Translations under genes and position numbers: made by a program
Part shown: in pieces, positions 1 through 8,622 of the stretch
Layout: each line of letters opens with the position of its first letter
Numbering within the stretch: the stretch's first letter is position 1
Assembly (NCBI RefSeq): GCF_020026925.1
Contig: NZ_JAIQDW010000018.1
Coordinates: 1-64,000, forward strand
Direction: 5' to 3'
Length of the DNA: 64,000 bases
DNA from: Flavobacterium hibisci
GTDB lineage: Bacteria; Bacteroidota; Bacteroidia; Flavobacteriales; Flavobacteriaceae
The notes under the pieces: model-generated
Databases searched by the model: none
What the model was told of the DNA's origin: nothing
What the model saw: only the letters and a program-made list of their open reading frames with translations

Positions 1-190
1 TAGTTTCTTATATCGAATATACTTCTTGGAGTTATTTTATAAATAATTTACTCACATTCTTTTTCACTTCATAATTCAAATCTATTGACTTTTAAAACTC
101 AAATCAATAACTTCGCAAACATAGGAGAAATTATAAGTTTTACTGAAATGAACTTATATAACTTATATGGTTTTAAAATTTGAATCGTAC
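1..190. other. A+T-rich flank without a recognised gene
   Basis: I see no convincing coding frame, RNA gene or repeat in this stretch. It lies beyond the terminator of the RIC gene and before the window edge, so it may belong to the intergenic region of a gene outside the window. Confidence 0.5.
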
Positions 191-231
191 AAAAAACACC
201 GATAATAATCCTATTTAGATATTTTATCGGT
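191..231 (-). terminator. Rho-independent terminator of the NO-defence block
   Basis: On the minus strand an 8-bp stem (arms 198-205 and 224-231) is followed by a run of T. It lies about 20 bp downstream of the RIC stop codon and plausibly ends the norB-ric transcript. Confidence 0.65.
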
Positions 232-252
232 TGCTTTTCCCAACTATTAAAA

Positions 253-987
253 TTAACCTTTTACTTCAACAAATTCTTTTTCTAATTTCACAGCTTTTAG
301 AAATAAGATATTGTTTTCCAAATGAATGTGTTTGTGTAAATCTTCTTCGAACTCCTTCAGCATTGCAAAAGTGACTCTGTAAGTCGTACAGGCATCTGCC
401 GGCGGAGTATAATTATTAGTTAGAGCAGCAATTTCCCTAAAACGCTCTCCTTCATTATCGTGTTCGTGCATCATCATTTCAATCGGATTTGAAACGGTTC
501 CGAAAGAAGGCTGAGATAAAATACCATCAGATTCTTTGGTTTTCACCATTCGTTTTATAAATGGAAATAAAACCAATTCTTCTTTTTTCATGTGCTGAGA
601 CAATTCGCCTGCACAGCCCATAAACAATTCATTAATTCTGAATAATTCCGGGTGATTAGCACCATGTACTTTGCATAATTTATCTAAAAACGGAAGCAAA
701 ACACTTGTTTTTTCCTCTACATAACGATGATGCGTTTTCTCAATATAATCTGCAAGTAAATCCAAGGGCCATGAATTAAAATCGATACTTTCGCTTCTTC
801 CTGATTTTAAAACTTCATACACATTTTCCAATAAAGTATCCGCATCAATATTTTGTTTTTCGCAGACTTCATTAACTGTCCGGTTTCCTTTACAGCAAAA
901 ATCAATTTTATATTTTGAAAAAACTGCGGCTGTTCTAAAATCTTCCGCTACAAATGATCCTATTGTTTTGTTTTTTAAATTTTCCAT
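253..987 (-). CDS. ric: Iron-sulfur cluster repair di-iron protein (RIC/ScdA/YtfE)
   Basis: Repairs Fe-S clusters damaged by nitric oxide or oxidative stress, using a hemerythrin-like di-iron site in the cytoplasm. The N-terminal ScdA_N domain (about residues 5-60) has the conserved vicinal cysteines in IDFCCKG. The rest is a four-helix hemerythrin domain with the expected iron ligands: HHRY, HPEL, the H and E of HMKKEE, HEHDNE and HIHLE. The full frame opens at 996 with TTG; I prefer the ATG at 987 (MENLKNK). It starts only 24 bp after the NO reductase stop, so the two are probably co-transcribed. Length (about 244 aa) is normal for the family. The context makes repair of NO damage the likely main role. 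Confidence 0.93.
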   Translation of the reverse strand: MENLKNKTIGSFVAEDFRTAAVFSKYKIDFCCKGNRTVNEVCEKQNIDADTLLENVYEVLKSGRSESIDFNSWPLDLLADYIEKTHHRYVEEKTSVLLPFLDKLCKVHGANHPELFRINELFMGCAGELSQHMKKEELVLFPFIKRMVKTKESDGILSQPSFGTVSNPIEMMMHEHDNEGERFREIAALTNNYTPPADACTTYRVTFAMLKEFEEDLHKHIHLENNILFLKAVKLEKEFVEVKG

Positions 988-1011
988 GATAATCAATATT
1001 ATATTTGTGTG

Positions 1012-3246
1012 TTATTTTTTGTTTTTTAATGTCAGTTCAAATACAAACCAGGCCATCGTAATAAATCCGATTCCGAAAATAGAATCTCCTATCGCACGAA
1101 GCCATTTTAAGGTAATCATGGCGGGCTGCTGCATTAATTCTGATGAACGGGCGTACCACATTCCGTGGCTGATACTTTCGATTGCCTGCCAAACTCCAAT
1201 TGGAAGCAAGCTCAAAATTGCCATTAGAAATAAACCAATATTTAAAGACCAGAAAGTAATTTTAAGCAATTGATTATTCCAGCTTACATTTCGATATAAA
1301 CTTCTTAATACAAATAGTACCAGACCAATTCCTAACATTCCGTAAACTCCAAATAAAGCCGTGTGCCCGTGTAAAGGCGTCGTGTTTAAACCTTGTACAT
1401 AATAGAGCGCGATTGGCGGATTAATGATGAATCCAAAGATTCCGGCTCCGAGGAAATTCCAAAACGCCACAGAAATCATAAAGTAAATTGGCCATTTATA
1501 ATCGGCGATCCATTGTGTTGATTTTGAGATTTTATAGTTTTGATACGCTTCAAATCCGATTAAAGTTAACGGAACCACTTCTAAAGCACTAAAAGTGGCT
1601 CCCAAAGCCATAATTGCTGTTGGTGTTCCTGAAAAATACAAGTGGTGGAATGTTCCTAAAATTCCTCCGGACATAAAAATGATTGTTGCGAAAAGCACAT
1701 TTAAAGTCGCTGTTTTCGTTTTTAACAATCCCAAGCGAACAAATAAGAAAGCAATTACAACTGTTGCAAAAACTTCAAAGAAACCTTCAACCCAAAGATG
1801 CACTACCCACCATCTCCAATATTCGGCGATTGCTAAATTGGTTTGTCTTCCCCACATTAATCCTGCACCGTAGAAAATGGCGATTGCGGTACAGGAAATC
1901 AAGAATAAAATAATCAGGTTTTTCTCTTCTGTTTTTTTCTTCAAAACCGGAATCAAAGGACGAACCATTAAAGCCAGCCATAAAAACAGTCCCACTAAAA
2001 GGAAAATTTGCCAGAAACGGCCTAAATCAACATATTCGTAACCCTGATGTCCAAACCAGAAGTTTTGAACTAAATTCAGCTTTTGCATCACCCCAAACCA
2101 TTGTCCGGCCATTGAGCCTAAAACAATAATCAATAAAGCAATGAACAAAAAGTTTACACCAAAACATTGAAATTTAGGATCTTTACCAGAAACTGCCGGA
2201 GCAATATACAATCCTGTCGCCAGCCAAGCCGTTGCAATCCAGAAAATTGCTAATTGTGTATGCCATGTACGTGTTACGGCGTAAGGCAGGATTTTATCAA
2301 TTGGAATACCATACAAACCATTTCCCTCTACACCATAATGTGCTGTGATAATTCCAAAAACCATTTGCAAAACCATCAGCAAACTCACAATCCAGAAATA
2401 TTTGGTCACCAGTCCCATAGATTTGGTTTTACCCTGCTTAATAATCGGATCTTCTTTTGGAAGCGGAAATTCTTCTTCCTCACCTGATTTTGCGTGATAA
2501 AAAACTAATATTCCAACACTTAAAATCAATAAAATAATACTTACTCCAGACCAGGCTAAAAGTTCAGTCGTTGCTGTATTTCCAACCAATTCATCAGAAG
2601 GCCAGTTATGTGTATATGAAATATCTGCATCAGGACGATTGGTAACTGTTGCCCAAGTCGCCCAGAAGAAAAAGGCATTCATTTTATGCATTCTTTCAAC
2701 ATCTGTAATAGAGTTTTTCGGAATCGCATAGTCGCCTCTCAGCTTATCGAATTTCGGATCATTGGTAAAAAGACCTTTATAGTATTCGCTTAAGCTTTCA
2801 ATAGCTGCCAGACGATTTTCTGAAATCGTAAGAATTCCGGTATCTGGATTGTAACGATTGATTCTAACATCATTCTGTAAACGAATTTTTAAAGCCGATT
2901 GTTTTTCAGCATCCAATTCCTCATACTTTTTATTGAAATCTTTTTGGGCATAAATATCCAATATAAACAAAGCTTCCCTATGCAGCCAGTCAGCTGTCCA
3001 GTCCGGAGCCACATAGGCGCCATGTCCCCAGATCGAGCCCACTTCCTGGCCTCCTATACTCTGCCAGATGTTTTGTCCGTCTTTAATTTCGCTTTCGCTA
3101 AAAACGACTTTTCCGGAATCGGTTACGATTTCTTTTGGAACCGGCGGCGCCTGCTGATAAATTTCGTAACCATAATAACCAAGCACTGTAAATGATATAC
3201 TCATTACCAATGCAAAAACGATCCATAATTTTTTTTCTCTTTTCAT
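1012..3246 (-). CDS. norB: Quinol-dependent nitric oxide reductase (qNOR)
   Basis: Reduces two NO to N2O with electrons from the quinol pool, at the inner membrane. The product is a single-chain NorB of the heme-copper oxidase superfamily: an N-terminal anchor and a periplasmic domain with the qNOR signature around IWQSIGGQEVGS, then about a dozen hydrophobic helices carrying the His ligands (for example TRTWHTQ, VHLWVEGFFEVFA, GTFHHLYF, TPLHGHTA). The frame opens at TTG 3261; the ATG at 3246 (MKREKKLW) is the better start, giving about 744 aa, typical of qNOR. With no nitrite reductase in view and RIC next door, NO detoxification is more likely than full denitrification. Confidence 0.95.
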   Translation of the reverse strand: MKREKKLWIVFALVMSISFTVLGYYGYEIYQQAPPVPKEIVTDSGKVVFSESEIKDGQNIWQSIGGQEVGSIWGHGAYVAPDWTADWLHREALFILDIYAQKDFNKKYEELDAEKQSALKIRLQNDVRINRYNPDTGILTISENRLAAIESLSEYYKGLFTNDPKFDKLRGDYAIPKNSITDVERMHKMNAFFFWATWATVTNRPDADISYTHNWPSDELVGNTATTELLAWSGVSIILLILSVGILVFYHAKSGEEEEFPLPKEDPIIKQGKTKSMGLVTKYFWIVSLLMVLQMVFGIITAHYGVEGNGLYGIPIDKILPYAVTRTWHTQLAIFWIATAWLATGLYIAPAVSGKDPKFQCFGVNFLFIALLIIVLGSMAGQWFGVMQKLNLVQNFWFGHQGYEYVDLGRFWQIFLLVGLFLWLALMVRPLIPVLKKKTEEKNLIILFLISCTAIAIFYGAGLMWGRQTNLAIAEYWRWWVVHLWVEGFFEVFATVVIAFLFVRLGLLKTKTATLNVLFATIIFMSGGILGTFHHLYFSGTPTAIMALGATFSALEVVPLTLIGFEAYQNYKISKSTQWIADYKWPIYFMISVAFWNFLGAGIFGFIINPPIALYYVQGLNTTPLHGHTALFGVYGMLGIGLVLFVLRSLYRNVSWNNQLLKITFWSLNIGLFLMAILSLLPIGVWQAIESISHGMWYARSSELMQQPAMITLKWLRAIGDSIFGIGFITMAWFVFELTLKNKK

Positions 3247-3291
3247 CTTTTTCTGATTCAATAAAAGACTTTTTTATCTTTTATTAGTTTT

Positions 3292-3328
3292 TAAAAAAAC
3301 TCCAAAATCTATTAAAAGTATCTGGAGT
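3292..3328 (-). terminator. Candidate intra-block terminator or attenuator
   Basis: On the minus strand a stem of at least 6 bp (arms 3323-3328 and 3299-3304, extendable with a G-T pair) is followed by seven T. It lies between the azurin stop and the NO reductase start, so the regulator-azurin pair and norB-ric may form two transcripts or one with partial termination. Confidence 0.5.
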
Positions 3329-3337
3329 CTTTATTAT

Positions 3338-3859
3338 TTACTCAACAACTAATACACCTTTCATCATGGCTACGTGACCTGGGAAAGAGCAAATAAAAGG
3401 GTAAGATCCTTTTTTATCAATTGTAAATTCGATTATATCTTCTTCCCCGCCTCCAATTAATTTAGTATGAGCGATAATTGAAGCTTTTTCAGATTCTGGA
3501 ATATAATCTGTTGCTTTGGCATCATTGGCTTTCAAAGCAAAGGCCGACTGGTCTGTTCCTTCCTGAAGGATCACTAAATTGTGTCCCATTGCTTCTTTCG
3601 GAATTTTACCAACATGTTTTAACGTCAGTTTAATTGGTTTTCCGGCAACGGCTCTCAGTTCATTTGTGTTAAACTGCATTTGGTCGTTTCCTTCAATAAG
3701 CAAAACATTTTCTTCAGCTGCTACAGGTTGTACACCCTCTGTTGATGATTCGACCACTTCTGTTGATTCTTCTGCCGGAACAGTTTCTTTTTTCCCACAA
3801 GAAGTTATGGTTAAAAATCCCATTAGGATTAATAGTGAAAGTTTGGTTTTAGTATTCAT
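3338..3859 (-). CDS. Azurin-type blue copper lipoprotein
   Basis: Small periplasmic electron carrier with a type 1 copper site. The signal peptide ends in a lipobox (ITSC), so the mature protein should be tethered at the outer or inner membrane. An acidic, low-complexity linker of about 25 residues precedes the cupredoxin fold. The copper ligands are visible: His in GHNLVI and the C-terminal Cys, His and Met in FICSFPGHVAMMKG. It is 20 bp downstream of the Rrf2 regulator and upstream of the NO reductase. It could donate electrons in NO metabolism, but qNOR uses quinol directly, so its partner is unknown. Confidence 0.9.
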   Translation of the reverse strand: MNTKTKLSLLILMGFLTITSCGKKETVPAEESTEVVESSTEGVQPVAAEENVLLIEGNDQMQFNTNELRAVAGKPIKLTLKHVGKIPKEAMGHNLVILQEGTDQSAFALKANDAKATDYIPESEKASIIAHTKLIGGGEEDIIEFTIDKKGSYPFICSFPGHVAMMKGVLVVE

Positions 3860-3880
3860 TATTAAAATATTTATTAAATG

Positions 3881-4330
3881 TTAATCATTAATATTTAGTG
3901 TTTTTAAAAAGAAATCACCCGATTTTACCCCTGAAGCAAGTTGTTCTAAAGTCGTTTTAGCAAGCATTTCTAAAAGGAGTCCCCTTATTTTTTTAAACTC
4001 ATGATGCACAGGACACGGATGATCTTCGGAACATTCTTTTAGTCCAATGCCGCATCCTCTGTAAATTTTATCACCGTCTATGGCATCTACAATCTGAATC
4101 AGCTTGATGGATTTTACAGCTTCATCCGAAACTTCAAAACCGCCCCCTACACCTTTTGCCGAATGAATGATTCCATTTTTAGTCAGGATTTGCATAATTT
4201 TCGCCGTAAAAGGTTCCGGAGAGTCAATTTCTTTGGCAACATCTTTTATTCCAACCCTAATCCCTTTGGAAGAATTGGTTGCAATAAAAATAGATGCCCT
4301 GATTCCGTATTCACATGCTTTTGAAAACAT
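3881..4330 (-). CDS. nsrR: Rrf2-family regulator, NsrR-like
   Basis: Winged-helix DNA-binding protein of 149 aa that probably senses NO through an Fe-S cluster. The N-terminal half has the Rrf2 fold (CEYGIRASIFIA, recognition region VAKEIDSPEPFTAKIMQIL). The C-terminal half has three conserved cysteines in CGIGLKECSEDHPC, the Rrf2/NsrR cluster-binding pattern. It is first in the minus-strand run followed by azurin, qNOR and RIC, the usual company of NsrR. Its own promoter has a good -7 box and a 30-bp inverted repeat, suggesting autoregulation. NsrR is the likely assignment; another Fe-S Rrf2 type is possible. Confidence 0.85.
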   Translation of the reverse strand: MFSKACEYGIRASIFIATNSSKGIRVGIKDVAKEIDSPEPFTAKIMQILTKNGIIHSAKGVGGGFEVSDEAVKSIKLIQIVDAIDGDKIYRGCGIGLKECSEDHPCPVHHEFKKIRGLLLEMLAKTTLEQLASGVKSGDFFLKTLNIND

Positions 4331-4354
4331 ACTTTTGATGATTTAATTTCCATA

Positions 4355-4400
4355 CAAAGATAAAAGGTTTTTAATTAAAGACAAATTTATCCTTAATTAA
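4355..4400 (-). promoter_or_regulatory. NsrR-like promoter with inverted-repeat operator
   Basis: The minus strand has a -7 box TATCTTTG (4362 to 4355), about 25 bp upstream of the regulator start. Upstream, 4371-4400 is an inverted repeat with 11-bp arms (one mismatch) around an 8-bp spacer, core TTAATTAA. It overlaps the expected -33 region, so an Rrf2 protein bound there would repress. The operator role is inferred. Confidence 0.6.
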
Positions 4401-4495
4401 TTTTAAGGAACAAGAATTTATTTATAACCAAAATAATTATTGCCCCCGAAGTCACTTATTCAGCTACAAATTCTAATAAAAACCAATTTTAATTT

Positions 4496-4503
4496 TAACT
4501 TTG
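4496..4503 (+). promoter_or_regulatory. -7 box for the NYN-domain gene
   Basis: TAACTTTG matches the Bacteroidota TAnnTTTG consensus about 30 bp upstream of the ATG at 4533. Confidence 0.6.
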
Positions 4504-4532
4504 AAAGTAATTAATGTTATAATATCCAAACA

Positions 4533-5315
4533 ATGGCTCTGAGCAACTCAAAAGAATTAAAACTGGCCGTTCTTATTGATGCAGACAACGTTCCTTACAG
4601 CAATGTAAAAGGTATGATGGAAGAAATTGCAAAACTGGGAACTCCTACTACAAAAAGAATCTATGCCGACTGGACTAAACCAAATTCTAATGGATGGAAA
4701 GGTGTATTACTGGAACATGCTATTACCCCTATTCAGCAATACAGTTATACAGTAGGAAAAAATTCTTCAGATTCAGCCCTTATTATTGATGCAATGGATT
4801 TGCTGTATTCAGGCAAATTAGACGGTTTTTGTATCGTATCGAGCGATAGTGATTTTACGCGTTTAGCGATTCGGTTAAGGGAATCTGGCATGAAAGTAAT
4901 TGGTATTGGGGAAAAGAAAACCCCAAACTCCTTTATTGTGGCCTGTGACCGTTTTATTTATATTGAGGTTCTGGATGGTGCTATTCAAAAGAAAAAACCA
5001 AAAACAAACACAACAGCTGATTCAAAAAAACCTGTTGAAAAACCCTCCGCAAAAGCATTAAACAAAATAGACGATGGCACAATTGATTTAATTGAAGCCA
5101 CAATCGAAGATATTGAAGATGATGATGGCTGGGCATTTTTAGGTGATGTCGGAAACCTGATTGTGAAGAAAAAACCTGAATTCGATCCCCGAAATTACGG
5201 TTTTTCGAAACTTACACCTATGCTGAAATCATTAACAGACATTCTCGAAATAGACGAAAGAGAGTCTGACAAAAAAGGAATCAAGCACGTTTATGTGAGA
5301 TTGCGATTTAATTAA
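4533..5315 (+). CDS. NYN-domain protein with C-terminal LOTUS/OST-HTH domain
   Basis: Predicted RNA-acting protein of 260 aa. Residues about 10-150 form a NYN (PIN-like, LabA type) domain with acidic residues expected of a metal-dependent ribonuclease: LIDADNVP near the start, DSALIIDAMD in the middle and SSDSDFTRLA. After a Lys-rich linker (about 155-180), residues about 185-258 resemble the OST-HTH/LOTUS RNA-binding domain (GWAFLGDVGNLI, FDPRNYGFSKLTPML). It stands alone with its own promoter, 35 bp ahead of a glutamate-synthase-like gene. The RNA substrate is unknown. Confidence 0.85.
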   Translation: MALSNSKELKLAVLIDADNVPYSNVKGMMEEIAKLGTPTTKRIYADWTKPNSNGWKGVLLEHAITPIQQYSYTVGKNSSDSALIIDAMDLLYSGKLDGFCIVSSDSDFTRLAIRLRESGMKVIGIGEKKTPNSFIVACDRFIYIEVLDGAIQKKKPKTNTTADSKKPVEKPSAKALNKIDDGTIDLIEATIEDIEDDDGWAFLGDVGNLIVKKKPEFDPRNYGFSKLTPMLKSLTDILEIDERESDKKGIKHVYVRLRFN

Positions 5316-5350
5316 TTCAAATAATTATATTTTTTTAAAGTTTTATAAGC

Positions 5351-6865
5351 ATGAGAAAAAAATTCTTTATTTACGGAGTTTTATTGTTTCTAATTGTTGC
5401 CACAATTTATTATTATACCGGACGAGGTTACTTACTTGTTTTTGTCATTCCTGTTTTATTAATTATTGGAGCTTATAATGCTTCTCAAAAAAAACACGCT
5501 ATTTTAAGGAATTTCCCGGTTTTAGGTTATTTCAGGTATTTGTTTGAAATGATTGCACCTGAAATCCAGCAGTATTTTATCGAAAGATCTACCGATGGAA
5601 AACCTTTCTCAAGAAACCAGCGTTCTCTAGTATATCAAAGAGCAAAAAATATTGATTCAAGCACGCCTTTTGGAACACAGCAAAACTTAAATACAGACAG
5701 TTATGAAGGAATTAAACATTCTATTTTTCCGGCAAAGGTTAACGAAGAACTTCCTCGGGTACTGGTTGGCGGAAAAGACTGTGAACAACCTTATTCAGCT
5801 TCTTTATTTAACGTTTCCGCAATGAGTTTTGGCTCACTGAGTGAAAATGCTGTTCGTGCCATTAATATTGGGGCTAAAAAAGGTAATTTTTATCAAAATA
5901 CAGGAGAAGGCGGATTGACTGAATATCATCTTGCGGGAGGCGGCGATATTACCTGGCAGATTGGAACCGGATATTTTGGATGCCGTGATGCGGAAGGAAA
6001 TTTCAGTCCCGAAAAATTCTCTGAAAAAGCAAATCTCCCAAATGTAAAAATGATCGAAATCAAACTTTCGCAAGGAGCAAAACCAGGCCATGGAGGTGTA
6101 CTGCCTGCTGCCAAAAATACGGAACAAATTGCAAAAATCAGAGGTGTCATCCCTCATACCATGATCCTTTCCCCTCCCGGACATACTGCATTTTCTGATG
6201 CAAAAGGCCTGATTCATTTCATCAAACAATTACGTGACTTGTCAAATGGAAAACCAATCGGATTTAAATTGTGTATCGGAAACACAGCTGAGTTTGAAGC
6301 CATTTGTCACGAAATGATAGCAGAAGATACTTATCCTGATTTTATTACCGTTGATGGCGCCGAAGGTGGAACCGGAGCTGCTCCTCTGGAATTTTCTGAT
6401 GGTGTTGGGATGCCTTTTGAACCGGCTTTAATTTTTGTAAACCAAACTTTGACAGCATTAAATATTCGTGACAAAATACGCATTATTGGAAGTGGAAAAA
6501 TCATATCCGGATATTCTATACTGCATGCTGTTGCTTTGGGTGCGGATATGTGTAACAGTGCACGGGGCTTTATGTTTTCACTTGGATGCATTCAGGCTTT
6601 ACGCTGTCATAATAATGAATGCCCAACAGGGGTCGCAACTCAAAATAAGATGCTCATGAAAGGTTTGGTCGTTACAGATAAATCAGAACGCGTTTATCAT
6701 TTCCATAAAAATACACTTCATTCCGCCAATGAACTTTTGGCAGCAGCCGGAAAAACTTCTTTTGCTGATGTTGACATTAATATATTCATGAGAGGCGATG
6801 AATTCACCAATCTCTCAGAATTATATTTCCCGGATAACTTAAAAAATGTTACCGGGCGGAATTAA
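5351..6865 (+). CDS. FMN-binding glutamate synthase family protein
   Basis: 504-aa stand-alone version of the glutamate synthase large-subunit FMN/Fe-S domain, with two N-terminal hydrophobic segments (about residues 5-45) that may anchor it in the membrane. The core shows family motifs: NVSAMSFGSLSENAVRA, NTGEGGLTEYH, KPGHGGVLPA, SPPGHTAFSD, DGAEGGTGAAP, and the cysteine cluster CIQALRCHNNECPTG for a 3Fe-4S cluster. It lacks the glutaminase domain, so whether it makes glutamate is uncertain; the true reaction of this membrane-anchored subfamily is not settled. A strong terminator follows. Confidence 0.9.
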   Translation: MRKKFFIYGVLLFLIVATIYYYTGRGYLLVFVIPVLLIIGAYNASQKKHAILRNFPVLGYFRYLFEMIAPEIQQYFIERSTDGKPFSRNQRSLVYQRAKNIDSSTPFGTQQNLNTDSYEGIKHSIFPAKVNEELPRVLVGGKDCEQPYSASLFNVSAMSFGSLSENAVRAINIGAKKGNFYQNTGEGGLTEYHLAGGGDITWQIGTGYFGCRDAEGNFSPEKFSEKANLPNVKMIEIKLSQGAKPGHGGVLPAAKNTEQIAKIRGVIPHTMILSPPGHTAFSDAKGLIHFIKQLRDLSNGKPIGFKLCIGNTAEFEAICHEMIAEDTYPDFITVDGAEGGTGAAPLEFSDGVGMPFEPALIFVNQTLTALNIRDKIRIIGSGKIISGYSILHAVALGADMCNSARGFMFSLGCIQALRCHNNECPTGVATQNKMLMKGLVVTDKSERVYHFHKNTLHSANELLAAAGKTSFADVDINIFMRGDEFTNLSELYFPDNLKNVTGRN

Positions 6866-6874
6866 ATACAAAAA

Positions 6875-6912
6875 AGCCTCTTTGTTCAGTTACAAAGAGG
6901 CTTCGTTTTATT
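6875..6912. terminator. Bidirectional terminator
   Basis: Perfect 11-bp stem (6875-6885 with 6892-6902), A-rich before and T-rich after. It sits between the converging glutamate-synthase-like gene and the lipoprotein gene at 6936 and can serve both. Confidence 0.85.
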
Positions 6913-6935
6913 TGAGCTGTACTCCAAATATTAGA

Positions 6936-7370
6936 TTAAAGCTTTGCAGTCACTTTCACAGCTGAGTCTCCTGAACCCGTTAATGCAGCTAATTCTTCCT
7001 GACCTATTAATTTTTGTGCAATTATGGAATTATTATAAGCCAAAAAGTAAACATCAAACTTGACACCTTCATCCACTAACTCTTTTGAAATTTGATCGTT
7101 TTGTATCATTCCTTTTAACAAATCAGGAAATGACTCACTATACGTCTGTTTATTCTCATCTGTTTCCTCCAGATTAGTTTCAATCCTAATCTCAATTTTA
7201 TTGTCATTTAAAAATGCTTTAGCACTTGTACTGGTAATATTGGAACCTTTTATTGAACTTGAGGTGTTGTAGGCAGCCACATGTTCCTGTATTTTTTGTT
7301 TTGTGTTTTTACAGCTTACCAACATTAATACGACTGCAAAACAAAATGCGATTTGAGTAATTTTAATCAT
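6936..7370 (-). CDS. Small lipoprotein, paralog of the next gene
   Basis: Function not recognised. 144-aa predicted lipoprotein: signal peptide ending in the lipobox LVSC, then CKNTKQKIQE and a soluble alpha/beta-looking domain. It is clearly homologous to the protein at 7601-8002: both share CKNTKQK, an AYN motif, the NDNKIE(I/L)R stretch, and a C-terminal block ending (V/L)FxVYFLA(Y/D)(N/D)N. Its neighbour keeps the same orientation with a terminator between them, so they look like a tandem duplication with separate transcripts. Confidence 0.75.
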   Translation of the reverse strand: MIKITQIAFCFAVVLMLVSCKNTKQKIQEHVAAYNTSSSIKGSNITSTSAKAFLNDNKIEIRIETNLEETDENKQTYSESFPDLLKGMIQNDQISKELVDEGVKFDVYFLAYNNSIIAQKLIGQEELAALTGSGDSAVKVTAKL

Positions 7371-7530
7371 AATTTTTTAGGTTTTTAGGTTAATTTCATT
7401 AGACTTAACTCAAACATAATAAAATATTAACACAAAAACAACAATTACATGAATTATCAAAAATTACATTTTTAAAAACTAACAAAATCTATAAGAATAA
7501 GATTAACAAACCTTTACAGGAAATAAATAA

Positions 7531-7566
7531 AAAAAGCCTCAATAACAGACTTAATGAGGCTCTTTC
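7531..7566 (-). terminator. Terminator after the second lipoprotein gene
   Basis: Seven-base-pair stem (7535-7541 with 7555-7561); on the minus strand it is followed by a T run, about 35 bp downstream of the stop at 7601. Confidence 0.7.
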
Positions 7567-7600
7567 AAAAAAACTTTGATTTTCTTCCTAAAAAATAATT

Positions 7601-8002
7601 TTACAAAAATTTACTTAGTCCCTCCTTATTTAGGATTTCGTGGACAAAAACTGTATTATCATCAGCTAAAAAATAAACATGAAATAGTACTCCTTCATCA
7701 ATTAACTCTTTAGGAATTTGATTTTTCTTAATCATTTCTTTTAACAAAAGAGGAAAACTCGCTTCAGCGTTTTTTTTATTCGTTTCGTTCTGCTGTAAAT
7801 CTGTCTCGAATCTTAATTCAATTTTATTATCATTGATATAACCTCTGGCGGTGGTAAGTGTGACATCATCTGCTTTAAAATGTACAGCCTCTTTATTATA
7901 AGCAACAACATACTCCTGCAATTTTTGTTTTGTGTTTTTACAGCTGATTACCACTAGTAAAGCAAGGACAGTAAATACAATTTTGAATGTTTTATGAATC
8001 AT
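7601..8002 (-). CDS. Small lipoprotein, paralog of the previous gene
   Basis: Function not recognised. 133-aa lipoprotein (lipobox VISC followed by KNTKQKLQEYVVAYN) that aligns along its whole length with the 144-aa lipoprotein at 6936-7370; it lacks the last ten or so residues of that paralog. It begins 20 bp after the stop of the YhcH/YjgK-family gene on the same strand, so those two may share a transcript. Low conservation in the middle suggests rapid divergence after duplication. Confidence 0.75.
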   Translation of the reverse strand: MIHKTFKIVFTVLALLVVISCKNTKQKLQEYVVAYNKEAVHFKADDVTLTTARGYINDNKIELRFETDLQQNETNKKNAEASFPLLLKEMIKKNQIPKELIDEGVLFHVYFLADDNTVFVHEILNKEGLSKFL

Positions 8003-8022
8003 ATCTTTATATTTCAGAGATG

Positions 8023-8472
8023 TTAAATTTCAACTTTTATTACAATTTTATTCAGCATTCCGTCAGTTATCATTGGTGCATGAACATCTTCCGGGAAAAG
8101 AATTACAAATTGATTTTTATTTAAACTGAAAAACATATCAGGAGCATCACTAAAGAAACGGACATCTTTCTCATCATTATAACCTCCGTTTGGCGTTTTA
8201 CAATTGGCTCTCGGTTTCCATGCAAAAGTTTCCGTTTCGCTGATACAAAACTGAATATCAATATTTTTGTCATGACATTCGAAAGTATTTAAGCTTTCTT
8301 CAACTGTTTTTCCTTTTCCCTGAAATCCAAAAAATTTTACTCCTTCAGTTTCATATTTAAAATCCGAAAGAAGATTTTCTAAATCATTTTCGCGCAAATA
8401 ATCAAAAGCTTTTTTGAATGACGGATGTAACACTTCATATTTCGCTGCATTTTCTAACGAGTCTATAATCAT
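8023..8472 (-). CDS. YhcH/YjgK/YiaL family cupin-like protein
   Basis: 149-aa single-domain protein of the YhcH/YjgK/YiaL family (DUF386), which folds as a double-stranded beta-helix and is linked to sialic acid and sugar catabolism and biofilm traits in enterobacteria. The family pattern is visible: IDSLENA at the N terminus, a central KNIDIQFCISE(T)E stretch, PDMFFSLNKNQFVILFPEDVHAPMI with the metal-binding Asp/His, and a C-terminal KIVIKV strand. No sugar pathway genes adjoin it, so the substrate cannot be inferred. Confidence 0.88.
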   Translation of the reverse strand: MIIDSLENAAKYEVLHPSFKKAFDYLRENDLENLLSDFKYETEGVKFFGFQGKGKTVEESLNTFECHDKNIDIQFCISETETFAWKPRANCKTPNGGYNDEKDVRFFSDAPDMFFSLNKNQFVILFPEDVHAPMITDGMLNKIVIKVEI

Positions 8473-8574
8473 AATTCTATTGTAAATTGGGTTGAATTTT
8501 TATTGTAAAAATAGGATTTAATTTATTCCAATTTATAAATTATCTGATTTAGTAAATCAATTGCAACTTCTTCT

Positions 8575-8582
8575 TAACTTTG
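8575..8582 (+). promoter_or_regulatory. -7 box for the DUF2809-rdgB pair
   Basis: TAACTTTG matches TAnnTTTG. It lies 40 bp upstream of the TTG start at 8623 and supports transcription beginning near 8590. Confidence 0.55.
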
Positions 8583-8622
8583 TTTATGCCAAATTTTCTT
8601 TAAAACAAGTAAACATTTCCTT

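Noticed and set aside
1012..2000. Plus-strand frames opposite the NO reductase gene
   Set aside because: They are antisense shadows of a well-conserved membrane enzyme and have no family features.
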